DNA from: Lachnospiraceae bacterium
GTDB taxonomy: Bacteria; Bacillota; Clostridia; Lachnospirales; Lachnospiraceae
Assembly: GCA_009774175.1 (NCBI GenBank)
Contig: VSNG01000013.1
Coordinates: 19,417-83,416 of the forward strand
Reading direction: 5' to 3'
Length of the DNA stretch: 64,000 nucleotides
A program made the position numbers and the translations under genes. Shown piece after piece: positions 16,835-25,212 of this stretch. Position 1 is the first letter of the stretch, and the number at the start of each line of letters is the position of its first letter. The notes under the pieces are model-generated. The model ran no database searches. It was not told the origin of the DNA and was given only the letters and a program-made list of their open reading frames with translations.

Positions 16835-18223
16835 ATGGCAAAAATAAAGGAAGCCTGCGGCGTGGTGGGCATTTACGGCCCGGAGGGAGAAAATGTGGCC
16901 TCCTCCATCTATTACGGTTTGACGGCGTTGCAGCACCGCGGACAGGAAGCCTGCGGAATGGCGGTTTCGGGGACAGACCGGGAGCGGGGTAACGTGTGTT
17001 TTCACAAGAATCTGGGGCTGGTGAGCGAGGTGCTGACAAAAGAAGTACTGGAAAAGATGGACGGCAATATCGGTCTGGGGCATGTGCGGTATTCCACCAC
17101 AGGCGCGTCCGTTGCGGAAAATGCCCAGCCGCTGGTGCTTTCCTATATCAAGGGAACGCTGGCCCTTGCCCACAACGGCAATCTGATCAATACGCCTGAG
17201 CTGAAATGGGAGCTGATTCAGAACGGGGCGATTTTTCATACCACCACGGACTCGGAGGTGATCGCGTTTCATATCGCCAGAGAGCGGGTGCACTCGGCCT
17301 CGGTGGAGGAGGCGGTCTACAAAACGGCCTTAAAGATCAAAGGCGGCTATGCGCTGGTGATCATGAGTCCCCGGAAGCTGATTGGGGTACGGGATCCTTA
17401 CGGTTTAAAGCCGCTTTGTCTCGGGAAACGGGAACAGTCCTATGTGCTGGCTTCCGAATCCTGCGCGCTGGAGGCCATGGGAGCCGCGTTTGTACGGGAT
17501 ATTCTGCCGGGGGAGGTAGTGACGATTTCGGGCCGGGAGATAACGTCGCAGATGCTGCCAAAGGAGGAGCGTTGCGCCCACTGTATTTTTGAATATATCT
17601 ATTTTGCAAGACTGGACAGCGTGATGGACGGGGTGAGCGTGTATGACGCCAGAATCCGGGCGGGAAGAATGCTGGCAAAATCCCATCCGATAGAGGCGGA
17701 TCTGGTAACGGGCGTGCCGGAGTCGGGTCTTCCGGCGGCTCAGGGCTATGGGCTGGAAAGCGGCATTCCCTTTGCCCTGTCCTTTTATAAAAACAGTTAT
17801 ATAGGAAGAACCTTTATCAAGCCCACCCAGAAGGAGCGTGAGTCCGCCGTGCGCATGAAGCTGAGCGTGCTGGAATCGGTGGTAAAGGATAAACGGATCG
17901 TGCTGGTGGATGATTCCATTGTGAGGGGAACCACCATTGCCAACCTGATCCGCATGTTAAAAGAGGCGGGAGCCAGAGCGGTGCATGTGAGAGTCAGCTC
18001 GCCGCCTTTTCTGTATCCCTGTTATTTCGGCACCGACGTGCCCTCCAATTCCCAGCTCATTGCGGCGAATCACAGCGAGGAGGCGATCTGTCAGATGATC
18101 GGTGCGGATTCGCTGGGCTATCTGCGTAAGGAGGACCTTTCGGAAATGGCGGGAGGACTGCCCCTTTGCAGGGCGTGTTTCGACGGGGAATATCCTATGG
18201 ATTGCAGCGGGTGTGCCGGGTAA
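16835..18223 (+). CDS. purF: Amidophosphoribosyltransferase (first step of purine synthesis)
   Basis: A 462-residue enzyme making phosphoribosylamine from PRPP and glutamine. The Ntn glutaminase nucleophile is Cys8 (EACGVVGIYG) after a short propeptide. The PRPP loop is IVLVDDSIVRGTT. Cysteines for a [4Fe-4S] cluster are at CAHCIFEY, PCYFGTD and near the C-terminus (CRACFD...DCSGC), as in the oxygen-sensitive Bacillus type. ATG 16835 follows AAAGGAGG by 6 bases. It stands alone, not in a pur operon, directly after a strong terminator hairpin. Confidence 0.97.
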   Translation: MAKIKEACGVVGIYGPEGENVASSIYYGLTALQHRGQEACGMAVSGTDRERGNVCFHKNLGLVSEVLTKEVLEKMDGNIGLGHVRYSTTGASVAENAQPLVLSYIKGTLALAHNGNLINTPELKWELIQNGAIFHTTTDSEVIAFHIARERVHSASVEEAVYKTALKIKGGYALVIMSPRKLIGVRDPYGLKPLCLGKREQSYVLASESCALEAMGAAFVRDILPGEVVTISGREITSQMLPKEERCAHCIFEYIYFARLDSVMDGVSVYDARIRAGRMLAKSHPIEADLVTGVPESGLPAAQGYGLESGIPFALSFYKNSYIGRTFIKPTQKERESAVRMKLSVLESVVKDKRIVLVDDSIVRGTTIANLIRMLKEAGARAVHVRVSSPPFLYPCYFGTDVPSNSQLIAANHSEEAICQMIGADSLGYLRKEDLSEMAGGLPLCRACFDGEYPMDCSGCAG

Positions 18224-18267
18224 CTTTCTTTTGCCATGACCGAGTGTGGAAAAGACCATAGCGCTGG

Positions 18268-19614
18268 TTAATGCAAGTCCGCCGCATGCCTTCTGTCCCT
18301 TCTGTCCACGCTAAATTTCATATAGTAGGCGGCTTTGTCGCTATACATTTTCTTTTCCGCCTCCGAGATCAGTCTGTCCACGCCGCCCAGACTGTTTCGC
18401 TCCCAAAGGCCGCCTATGGCCATGTGAATGGACTTAGAACGAAGATCCTGCTTTAACTGTTCGATTTTCTGCCAGAGCTCCGACTCGTCGATTTGGATGC
18501 AGATCGCAAGCAGTTCGTCGCCTCCGATACGGAACAGTCCGTATTTGCCAAAGCTTTTTTTCAGGCAGTCGCAGGCGTCGGTTATCAGTTTATCTCCAAA
18601 AGAATGTCCGTCACGGTCATTTACTTGTTTCAGCCCGGTGATATCGCAATAAACGATCCCCAGGCTTTGGTCTTCCTGTAGATTTTTGAGGCATTCCTTC
18701 ATGGCGTAACGGTTCCCGAGCTGAGTGAGCTGATCGTGATAGCTCATCTCTTCCAGCTTTCGGACGAGATCCCGGCGTTTCAGGGAAGAAATAATAAAGT
18801 GCGCCGTAATTTGAAGCATATCGGAGGCGTAGTCCAGTGATTTTTCCGGTGGATTGTCTATTCCGTAAAAACCGATGATTCTGTCCTCGTCATACAGGGG
18901 AACTACAATCAGCGAGCGGATATTCTGCCGCTTCAGATTTTCATACTGCAGTGGATCGCTTTCCCGGATATCCTCTAACCGTTTAATCACGATATGTCTG
19001 TTTATTTCAAAATTCTGATACCAGTTGGCACATATTTCTGCAGGAAGATTTTGCAGGTTTTTCTTTTCCGGCGTGACGCCGCTTGCCACCCACTCGTAAG
19101 TGTTATTGTCATAACCCTGTTCGCTTCGTTCAAAAATATAGGTTCTCTCGCAACCCAGTGCCTTTCCCAGATATTCCAGCAATACCTCCAATGTCCGGGA
19201 AGGCGTTTTATGAAGCAGGGCAACACGGAGACCTTCGTTGATTTTGGCTTCCAGATTCATGATATTGTCCCGCTGCTCCGGGGCGGTCGCTTCAAAAGCG
19301 AGTTCCAGACGGTATTGTTTTCCGTTTTCCTCAATAATCGTATCTTTGATGATTACCTGCCGTTCAAGAATGGGATTGTAATATCGCCATTCCTGGAAAT
19401 GGCCCGGCCTTAGTTTGTGATTGTTACACATGGAGCAGGGGGTAGAGCAGTTTTGAAGAACTTCATAGCATTTTTTTCCGGCAATGTCGCCTGGTGAGCA
19501 AAAACCAAAAGTTTTAAGAGCTTTTTGGTTCATGTAGATTAATTCGTAACTGCTTATGTCTGAAACATAGACAAACTCGTCCATTGTCTCAAAAAACTCC
19601 CATATTTTACACAT
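18268..19614 (-). CDS. PAS-GAF-GGDEF protein (possible diguanylate cyclase)
   Basis: A 448-residue soluble protein. An N-terminal PAS-like domain (about 1-115) includes a cysteine cluster CSTPCSMCNNHK. A GAF domain (about 125-280) is followed by a GGDEF domain (about 290-440). The signature reads RIGGDELLAIC, with Leu in place of the usual Phe. The metal-binding DITGLKQVND and the Asp/Glu of GGDE are present, so activity is possible. Related gut proteins with this PAS-GAF-GGDEF layout are common in Lachnospiraceae. ATG 19614 is preceded by AGGAGG. It is divergent from a LytTR response regulator. Confidence 0.85.
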   Translation of the reverse strand: MCKIWEFFETMDEFVYVSDISSYELIYMNQKALKTFGFCSPGDIAGKKCYEVLQNCSTPCSMCNNHKLRPGHFQEWRYYNPILERQVIIKDTIIEENGKQYRLELAFEATAPEQRDNIMNLEAKINEGLRVALLHKTPSRTLEVLLEYLGKALGCERTYIFERSEQGYDNNTYEWVASGVTPEKKNLQNLPAEICANWYQNFEINRHIVIKRLEDIRESDPLQYENLKRQNIRSLIVVPLYDEDRIIGFYGIDNPPEKSLDYASDMLQITAHFIISSLKRRDLVRKLEEMSYHDQLTQLGNRYAMKECLKNLQEDQSLGIVYCDITGLKQVNDRDGHSFGDKLITDACDCLKKSFGKYGLFRIGGDELLAICIQIDESELWQKIEQLKQDLRSKSIHMAIGGLWERNSLGGVDRLISEAEKKMYSDKAAYYMKFSVDRRDRRHAADLH

Positions 19615-19716
19615 GCGCGCAGTCCTCCTGTTTCAAGCAATAAAATGGTAAAATATTTATCTTTATATATCATATTTGTGCCATGGCATTTCATTATTTG
19701 CGCGAATGGTAGCAAT

Positions 19717-19740
19717 ACGGCGTGAAATGCAAAACGCCGT
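19717..19740. repeat. Inverted repeat in the divergent intergenic region
   Basis: ACGGCGT (19717-19723) and ACGCCGT (19734-19740), a perfect 7-bp inverted repeat with a 10-base loop, lies just upstream of the LytTR gene's -35 box. It could be an operator for either divergent gene. Confidence 0.45.
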
Positions 19741-19742
19741 AA

Positions 19743-19771
19743 TTTACATTTAACAGGCGGAATGTTAGAAT
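19743..19771 (+). promoter_or_regulatory. Sigma-A promoter of the LytTR regulator
   Basis: TTTACA at 19743-19748, a 17-base spacer, and TAGAAT at 19766-19771, about 95 bases upstream of the start codon. Confidence 0.6.
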
Positions 19772-19865
19772 TGCAGTAAGAGAGAACAGGAAGTTTATCA
19801 ACGGCATTCCGGCTTCGGGTAAAAAGGGGCATGGGATCGGAGTGAAAAATAATATAGGAGATGAA

Positions 19866-20591
19866 GTGTTGAAAATAGCGGTTTGCGACGATGAGATATG
19901 CTTTATGGATATGCTCTGTCCTCTGCTGGAGCAGTGGGCAAAGGAACGCGAGGTAAACTTGACAATTTATCGGTTTACCAACGGAGACGACCTGATTGAT
20001 GCGCAACGAAGCGGATGCATGGATCTGATCATTCTGGACGTGATTATGCCGCTGCTAAACGGGATAGATACGGCCAGGGAGCTGCGGAATATGAATCAGA
20101 CAGTGCCGATTGTCTTTCTTACCTCATCCAGAGAATTTGCAGTCGATTCTTATGAGGTAAAAGCCTTTCATTATCTGATAAAGCCTGTCAGCCAGATGAA
20201 TTTATTTCCCATGCTGGATGAGTTTCTCAAAATCTTTAATTCGTGCAAACCCTTTTTCACCGCCAGGACGACCGATGGTTTTTGCCGGATTTTCATTACG
20301 GATGTGGATTATCTGGAGGCGCAGAACAAGCAGGTGCTTGTCCATCTGTCAAATGACAGGACGCTGGTGATCCGTGAACTGTTCTCAAAATGCGCGGAAA
20401 TTTTTTCGCCGGAAAACGGGTTCTGCTGCTGCCATCGCAGCTATATTGTGAACCTGAATAATATAGAACAGTTTTCAAAGACGGAGGTCACCACCGTCCA
20501 CAATGGGGTCATACCCATTTCCAGAAACAGCTATACAGCCTTTAAGGAAACTTATTTTAACCATATGTTTTCCTGTTTTCCCAAGGGATAA
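19866..20591 (+). CDS. LytTR family response regulator (AgrA-like)
   Basis: A 241-residue protein. An N-terminal receiver domain has the acidic pair in VCDDE, the phospho-acceptor Asp in IILDVIMP, and Lys in YLIKPV. The C-terminal LytTR DNA-binding domain includes CHRSYIVNLNNI. The start is GTG 19866 (or the adjacent TTG 19869), 5-8 bases after AGGAG at 19856-19860; a GTG at 19842 in the same frame has no ribosome site. Such regulators normally pair with a six-helix sensor kinase and a peptide signal, but none is adjacent. Confidence 0.88.
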   Translation: MLKIAVCDDEICFMDMLCPLLEQWAKEREVNLTIYRFTNGDDLIDAQRSGCMDLIILDVIMPLLNGIDTARELRNMNQTVPIVFLTSSREFAVDSYEVKAFHYLIKPVSQMNLFPMLDEFLKIFNSCKPFFTARTTDGFCRIFITDVDYLEAQNKQVLVHLSNDRTLVIRELFSKCAEIFSPENGFCCCHRSYIVNLNNIEQFSKTEVTTVHNGVIPISRNSYTAFKETYFNHMFSCFPKG

Positions 20592-20618
20592 AATTTCATA
20601 GCATATGGCTGCCCGAGC

Positions 20619-21731
20619 TTAACGACAGCGGTTGACGGCAGCCGCCATTTCGTCCCACTTTTTCTCCATATCCGCCACCAGCTTAAACTGGGTTCTGGTT
20701 CGGTCCAGATTATGGTTTTTGCGGTGAATCTTAAAGTAGGTATCCCCGGAAAGGAAGTCTGTCAGAAAGCGAAGGCCGCTCTCGTAGGTCATGAGCTTTG
20801 CGCCCATGGGCAGAAGGCTGATTTCCAGCGGGGTAAGGCTTCCGGCACAGCCCTTGATAAAGCCTTCCGTAAAGGTTTCGAAAAGGGACAGATCCAGTTC
20901 CACCCTGGACAGATCCGGTTCATCCTCCGCCCCGGTGCTTGCGCCGGTACGGATCGAATCACCGAAATCATAGAGGGATAATCCGGGCATTACGGTGTCA
21001 AGATCAATGACGCAGAGAGCCTTCCTTGTGGAAGCGTCAAAGAGGATGTTATTTATTTTTGTATCGTTGTGCGTCACCCGCAGGGGCAGCTCACCCTTTT
21101 CCAGAAGGTCTGTCAAAACATGGGCGTCCTTTTCTCTGGCGAAGGCAAAGTCAATCTCCGCCCGTACCATACCGGCCCGGCCCATGGGATCCTGTTTCAC
21201 AGCGTTTCTGAGAGCCTCAAAGCGGGAGGGCGTATGATGGAACAGGGGAATGGTCTCGTGCAGGGTATCAGCCGGATAAGCGGAAAGCTGATTCTGGAAG
21301 CCGCCAAAAGCCGCCGCGCTGTCGTAAAAATCCCGGGGATTTTCTATTTTTTCCAGACAGACGGTGTTGCTGATAAAGACAAAAACGCGCCAGTAATTCT
21401 GCTGACTGTCAACGAGGTAGTTTTCTCCATCCTTTGTCTTAATTACGTTAAGTGTTTCCCGGTCGGGATCGCCGCCTTTTTCCACAATTGCTTTCCGAAG
21501 AAAGGCGGTGACATTGGCCACATTTTCCATGAGGGCGCCGGGTTCCCGAAAGATGGCGCTGTTGATTCGCTGTAAAATATATTTCTTTTCTGATTCTCCC
21601 TTCCGGCACAGAAGCAGGAAGGTGTCGTTGATATGGCCGTTTCCGTAAGGCGTTATTTCTTCGGGCTCGCCGTCCAGACAGAATGCGGACGCCACTGCTT
21701 CCAGATTTTCAAAAGCTGAGTTTTGGTGCAT
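20619..21731 (-). CDS. nahK: N-acetylhexosamine 1-kinase
   Basis: A 370-residue aminoglycoside-phosphotransferase-fold kinase. The catalytic segment is THNDTKINNILFD and the metal-binding segment is VIDLDTVMPG, with YDFGDSIRTGA after it. NahK phosphorylates GlcNAc or GalNAc at C1 using ATP, after lacto-N-biose phosphorylase splits Gal-beta-1,3-HexNAc. Its ATG shares one base with the phosphorylase stop (TAATG, 21729-21733), showing translational coupling. AAGGAGG sits inside the end of the upstream gene. The later pathway enzymes (UDP-glucose-hexose-1-P uridylyltransferase, UDP-glucose 4-epimerase) are not in the window. Confidence 0.92.
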   Translation of the reverse strand: MHQNSAFENLEAVASAFCLDGEPEEITPYGNGHINDTFLLLCRKGESEKKYILQRINSAIFREPGALMENVANVTAFLRKAIVEKGGDPDRETLNVIKTKDGENYLVDSQQNYWRVFVFISNTVCLEKIENPRDFYDSAAAFGGFQNQLSAYPADTLHETIPLFHHTPSRFEALRNAVKQDPMGRAGMVRAEIDFAFAREKDAHVLTDLLEKGELPLRVTHNDTKINNILFDASTRKALCVIDLDTVMPGLSLYDFGDSIRTGASTGAEDEPDLSRVELDLSLFETFTEGFIKGCAGSLTPLEISLLPMGAKLMTYESGLRFLTDFLSGDTYFKIHRKNHNLDRTRTQFKLVADMEKKWDEMAAAVNRCR

Positions 21732-23905
21732 TACAGTTCCTCCTTGTAGTTGATCCATTTTAACTCCATGGGTGATAAAGTAAGCTTCGCTTTCAGGTCG
21801 CCTTCGATATAGAGATCGGTCTCCTTTGCTTCCTGCGTGTTGTTGATTACGGCTAACATACCGGTCTTTTCAAAGACGGCAATTTCCGTTTCCACATCGG
21901 AGACGTAGTATTTTTTCATTTCTTCTTCCCGGTGCGCCGCATAGTAAATGGCGCGCAGCAAAATGCGGCAGTTCTGGGGAGAGTAGGGAAGGCCGGAGAA
22001 GTAGACGCTTCGTCCCTGTCCGTAAGCGTTGACGACCAGACGGCTGTACTGTCCGTCCATATTCAGAATCTGATAGTGTTCTCCCTGGGCGTAAATACGG
22101 CTTTTTCCTTCGCCGAAATCCACCTCGCCCTTCACATCCTCCAGAATGAAATGTTCCCTGTTCAGTTCATTGTATTTGTCCGTGCTTAAAGAGAAACCAA
22201 GCTCTCTGTCCACGCCGAGGACGTCGCTTAGCTGGAAAAAGCGTCCCTGATACTGGCAGGCCGTTGGTTCGCCCACGCCGATGAATCCGCCGCCCTCGTC
22301 CACGAAACGGCGCAGGGCGCATACAAGGGCAGGGTCTTTCCAGACATCGCCGCCGCTGAAGGCCGTATAGGCGTCTCCGGCGTTTATGATCACCCGGATG
22401 GCGGGATCAATCCCTTCTTTCATCTCCTCAAAGGTAATAAACTCCACATCCAGGGGCATGCCGCTAAGCGCTTCGAGTACGCCCACATAGGAATAGATTT
22501 CACGATACCAGAGGGCGTGGTGCACCTGATTGGCCATCCAGCGGCGCAGGTTTCCCCAGCTGTTTAATACCGCCACCTTAAAGGGCGCGGTGTAGGATTT
22601 TGAGCCCTGCATGTGCCGGTGGATCTGGCGGAACTCGTCAACGACGTGACCGATTTGGTCAATAAAACCCGGCCATTCGCTGGCCAGCTTCAAATAACCG
22701 CCGTAACCGATTCGGTCTACCGGGGAGCGCAGGATTGCCCGTCTTGCCTTTAACCAGTTGTCCTTCGCCTCTCCGATGGGATCGCCGCCCTCGGTGAACA
22801 CATCCGGGAAGAAATAGGGCAGAAGCCGTCCCTCCGTATAGTTCACGCCCTGAATGTCGGAGATCATGCGCAGGGTGACGCCGTCGCCTACGGAGCCCAC
22901 AACCGCGTCCAGTCCGATATCGGCGAAGCGCTCACCGAAGGGCTCGGTGCCGATCCAGTGATCGCCTAAAAACATCATGGCTTCCTTGCCGTAGCTGTGC
23001 ACGATGTCTACAAGCTCTTTCGCCAGCTTGCTTACTTCAATCTGCTGGAACTTCACAAAGTCGAGAAATTCCTTTGAGGGACTGCGAAAGATGGAATTGT
23101 GGTAGCCTTCGTCCACGATATATTCCGGGCGGAAGGGGTAGCCCGCCCATTTTTCAAACTGTTCCAGAATGTAGGGACTGACGCTTGCGCTGTAGCCGAA
23201 CCATTCCACGTATTTTTCCCGTTTCTGATCGTCGAAGGTTAAGGTAAACTGATGGAAAAAGGTAGTAAAACGCACCACGTCCACCCGGGGGTTTTCCTCA
23301 CACCAATGTTTCAGCTTTTCCTTCACATAGGCCTGCGTCTTGGGCTGACGAACGTCGTAGGTGAGCTGGTGGGGAGCGTCTTTCCAGTCGTTGGTAATAA
23401 AGTTGTACATATGCACGGGATCCCAGATCAGGAAGGCCAGAAAGCTCACCGTATACTGATGGTAGGGGACTGTGTCGATGATTACCTCGCCCGCGGCTTC
23501 GTCGTACTGCCAGCGGTCTGTTGGAACGACTTCACCGGTAGTACGGTCCATGACTTCCCACCACCGTTTCGGGTCGTCCAGCGTATTTACCTTTAACTGC
23601 TGGGTATGGAAACCCTTCATCAGACGGATACGCAGGCTTGTGTTTCTGGCGGTCACCCGGTCGCTGATCAGGTACTCCTGCTGGATCTCCTCGGGATTCG
23701 CCTCGGCCCAGGCGTTATCTTTTCGGGTGGTGTAGTAGGTGGCGTAAATTTTGGCGTCCTGGGATAAAAGAGCCTCCGGCATATCCGTTCCGTCGCAGTC
23801 CCGCAGGGCATCCGCGCCAAGGAGATTTTTAAGCCGTATGGTTTCTTCCACCATATCCACATCGGTGGGCAGAGTCAGCCGCCCGCTCATAGTTTGCATT
23901 TCCAT
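21731..23905 (-). CDS. lnpA: 1,3-beta-galactosyl-N-acetylhexosamine phosphorylase (GH112)
   Basis: A 724-residue cytoplasmic enzyme of normal GH112 length. It phosphorolyses lacto-N-biose or galacto-N-biose into galactose 1-phosphate and the free N-acetylhexosamine. The N-terminal TIM-barrel part includes VVRFTTFFHQFTL and VDEGYHNSIFRSPS. The middle is a glutaminase-like domain (VIINAGDAYTAFSGGD), and a beta-sandwich ends the protein. ATG 23905 is 10 bases after AAGGAGG. The gene pairs with nahK, marking use of mucin core-1 or milk-oligosaccharide sugars. A tetR gene lies 53 bases upstream on the same strand. No dedicated transporter is adjacent. Confidence 0.95.
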   Translation of the reverse strand: MEMQTMSGRLTLPTDVDMVEETIRLKNLLGADALRDCDGTDMPEALLSQDAKIYATYYTTRKDNAWAEANPEEIQQEYLISDRVTARNTSLRIRLMKGFHTQQLKVNTLDDPKRWWEVMDRTTGEVVPTDRWQYDEAAGEVIIDTVPYHQYTVSFLAFLIWDPVHMYNFITNDWKDAPHQLTYDVRQPKTQAYVKEKLKHWCEENPRVDVVRFTTFFHQFTLTFDDQKREKYVEWFGYSASVSPYILEQFEKWAGYPFRPEYIVDEGYHNSIFRSPSKEFLDFVKFQQIEVSKLAKELVDIVHSYGKEAMMFLGDHWIGTEPFGERFADIGLDAVVGSVGDGVTLRMISDIQGVNYTEGRLLPYFFPDVFTEGGDPIGEAKDNWLKARRAILRSPVDRIGYGGYLKLASEWPGFIDQIGHVVDEFRQIHRHMQGSKSYTAPFKVAVLNSWGNLRRWMANQVHHALWYREIYSYVGVLEALSGMPLDVEFITFEEMKEGIDPAIRVIINAGDAYTAFSGGDVWKDPALVCALRRFVDEGGGFIGVGEPTACQYQGRFFQLSDVLGVDRELGFSLSTDKYNELNREHFILEDVKGEVDFGEGKSRIYAQGEHYQILNMDGQYSRLVVNAYGQGRSVYFSGLPYSPQNCRILLRAIYYAAHREEEMKKYYVSDVETEIAVFEKTGMLAVINNTQEAKETDLYIEGDLKAKLTLSPMELKWINYKEEL

Positions 23906-23958
23906 GTCTGACAGTCCTCCTTTTTTTGATACCCCGCTGCCTGGGGCGGGGCTTTGAC

Positions 23959-24579
23959 TTATTCAGGCAGATTCAGGTAGCTCAGGGTTCCCTCGGGCAG
24001 CCCCGTACCCTGTTCCAGCAGGGAAATAAGTCCCCGTATGGTGTATTCGCAGTCCTCCGGCGTGGTGGAAAGAAAGGTGTTGTTGAGCTTCACGCCAAGC
24101 ACAATCAGAACGATTTCCGCAAGCGCCTCCGGGTAGTCGAAATGGATTTCCCCCGCTTCAATGCCCTGTCGGATAATTTTTGCCAGATTAGGCTTCAGTT
24201 CGGAAATCAGGTAGTTTAAATATTTCTGGTGCAGATAGGCGGACTCCTGTATGGTAATGGTTCTTGTTTTTTCGCTGCCCTGTTTTAAAAAGGCTGCGGC
24301 GGAGCTGCGGCAGGCCTGAAACAGCATTGCCATCCGAGTAAAGGGCGGAATGTTTGTCTGATCGGCCAGACTTTTGGCTGTCTGCAGGGGGTTTTCGTAG
24401 TTTCGCCTGATCAGCGCGTCTAAGATCGCTTCCTTCGAGGGAAAATAGTAATAAATGCTGCCCTTGCCGATGCCTGCTTTGGCGGCAATGTCGCTCACGG
24501 AAATATTCTGTATGCTTTTGTCGATCATAAGCTGCTGTAGCGCATCCAGAATCTGGTCGCTTTTTTTCGAGTCTGCCAT
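23959..24579 (-). CDS. TetR family transcriptional regulator
   Basis: A 206-residue repressor with the N-terminal helix-turn-helix (ISVSDIAAKAGIGKGSIYYYFPSKEAILDAL at about residues 25-55) and a hydrophobic ligand-binding C-terminal domain. It is divergent from the SCP2 gene, whose promoter is flanked by two copies of a 17-base palindrome, so it probably represses the plus-strand acyl-transfer operon. It also lies 53 bases upstream of lnpA on the same strand, so the sugar genes may be read from its promoter. The effector may be a lipid or acyl compound. Confidence 0.9.
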   Translation of the reverse strand: MADSKKSDQILDALQQLMIDKSIQNISVSDIAAKAGIGKGSIYYYFPSKEAILDALIRRNYENPLQTAKSLADQTNIPPFTRMAMLFQACRSSAAAFLKQGSEKTRTITIQESAYLHQKYLNYLISELKPNLAKIIRQGIEAGEIHFDYPEALAEIVLIVLGVKLNNTFLSTTPEDCEYTIRGLISLLEQGTGLPEGTLSYLNLPE

Positions 24580-24726
24580 GATGTGATGCCTTTCTCTTTC
24601 CTGATTTGAGTGCCGGATGCCGGTCCTGCGGCAGTCATGCCACAGTTACAACTGATCCTGCGACGATTGTATCACAGATTAATGCCGTGGACAATTACTC
24701 CCGAATAAAAAATGTGGAAAGAAAAT

Positions 24727-24786
24727 ATTGACCGATGGTCGATAGTTGTGGTATTGTAATAGAGGAAAGTTCGACCGCGAGTCGAA
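24727..24786. promoter_or_regulatory. Twin TetR-type operators
   Basis: Two related 17-base palindromes: 24727-24743 (ATTGACCGATGGTCGAT) and 24770-24786 (TTCGACCGCGAGTCGAA). They share GACCG and GTCGA in mirrored positions and lie 43 bases apart, about four helical turns. One overlaps the -35 box and the other follows the expected transcription start, a classic repression layout for the divergent TetR protein. Confidence 0.78.
24728..24757 (+). promoter_or_regulatory. Promoter of the SCP2 operon
   Basis: TTGACC at 24728-24733 and TATTGT at 24752-24757 with an 18-base spacer. The -35 box is inside the first TetR-type operator. Confidence 0.6.
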
Positions 24787-24828
24787 ACAGGAAATATAAC
24801 GGGAAAAAGCAGGAGGATGGAGAGAAAA

Positions 24829-25212
24829 ATGACGTATGCAGATTTTTTCTATGACATGAAAGGGAGATTCATGGGTGCGGATGTGAGCGATATCAAAGAG
24901 CATCTGGCCTTTGAATTTGATATTGAGGATGAGGAGGCAGGCGGCGCCTTTTATGTGGAAGTAAAGGACGGGGCGCTTTATGTGGAGCCTTATGAGTATT
25001 ACGACAGGGACGCAAGATTTATCTGCGCGCCGGAGGTGCTTGTCAAGATTGCAACAGGAGAGATGGATCCCGTGTGGGCCTTTACCACACAGAAGCTTAA
25101 GGTGGAAGGCAACATTGACAAGGCGCTTCGATTAAAGGAAATCATCGAGGCGAAGCAGAAAGAGATAAAAAAGGCGGCAAAGCAGGAAGAGAAGAAGGCG
25201 AACAGAAAATGA
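24829..25212 (+). CDS. SCP2 sterol-carrier-like lipid-binding protein
   Basis: A 127-residue soluble protein. Residues 1-105 match the small stand-alone SCP2 fold, which has a hydrophobic tunnel for acyl chains or lipids (KEHLAFEFDI, GAFYVEVKDG, YYDRDARFICAPEVLVKIATGEMDPVWAF across the fold). A Lys/Glu-rich tail follows. ATG 24829 fits family alignments; an in-frame ATG at 24817 directly abuts AGGAGG and is too close to it. The stop overlaps the hydrolase start (ATGA). It opens the condensation/ACP/ligase operon and may present or protect a lipid substrate or product. Confidence 0.85.
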   Translation: MTYADFFYDMKGRFMGADVSDIKEHLAFEFDIEDEEAGGAFYVEVKDGALYVEPYEYYDRDARFICAPEVLVKIATGEMDPVWAFTTQKLKVEGNIDKALRLKEIIEAKQKEIKKAAKQEEKKANRK

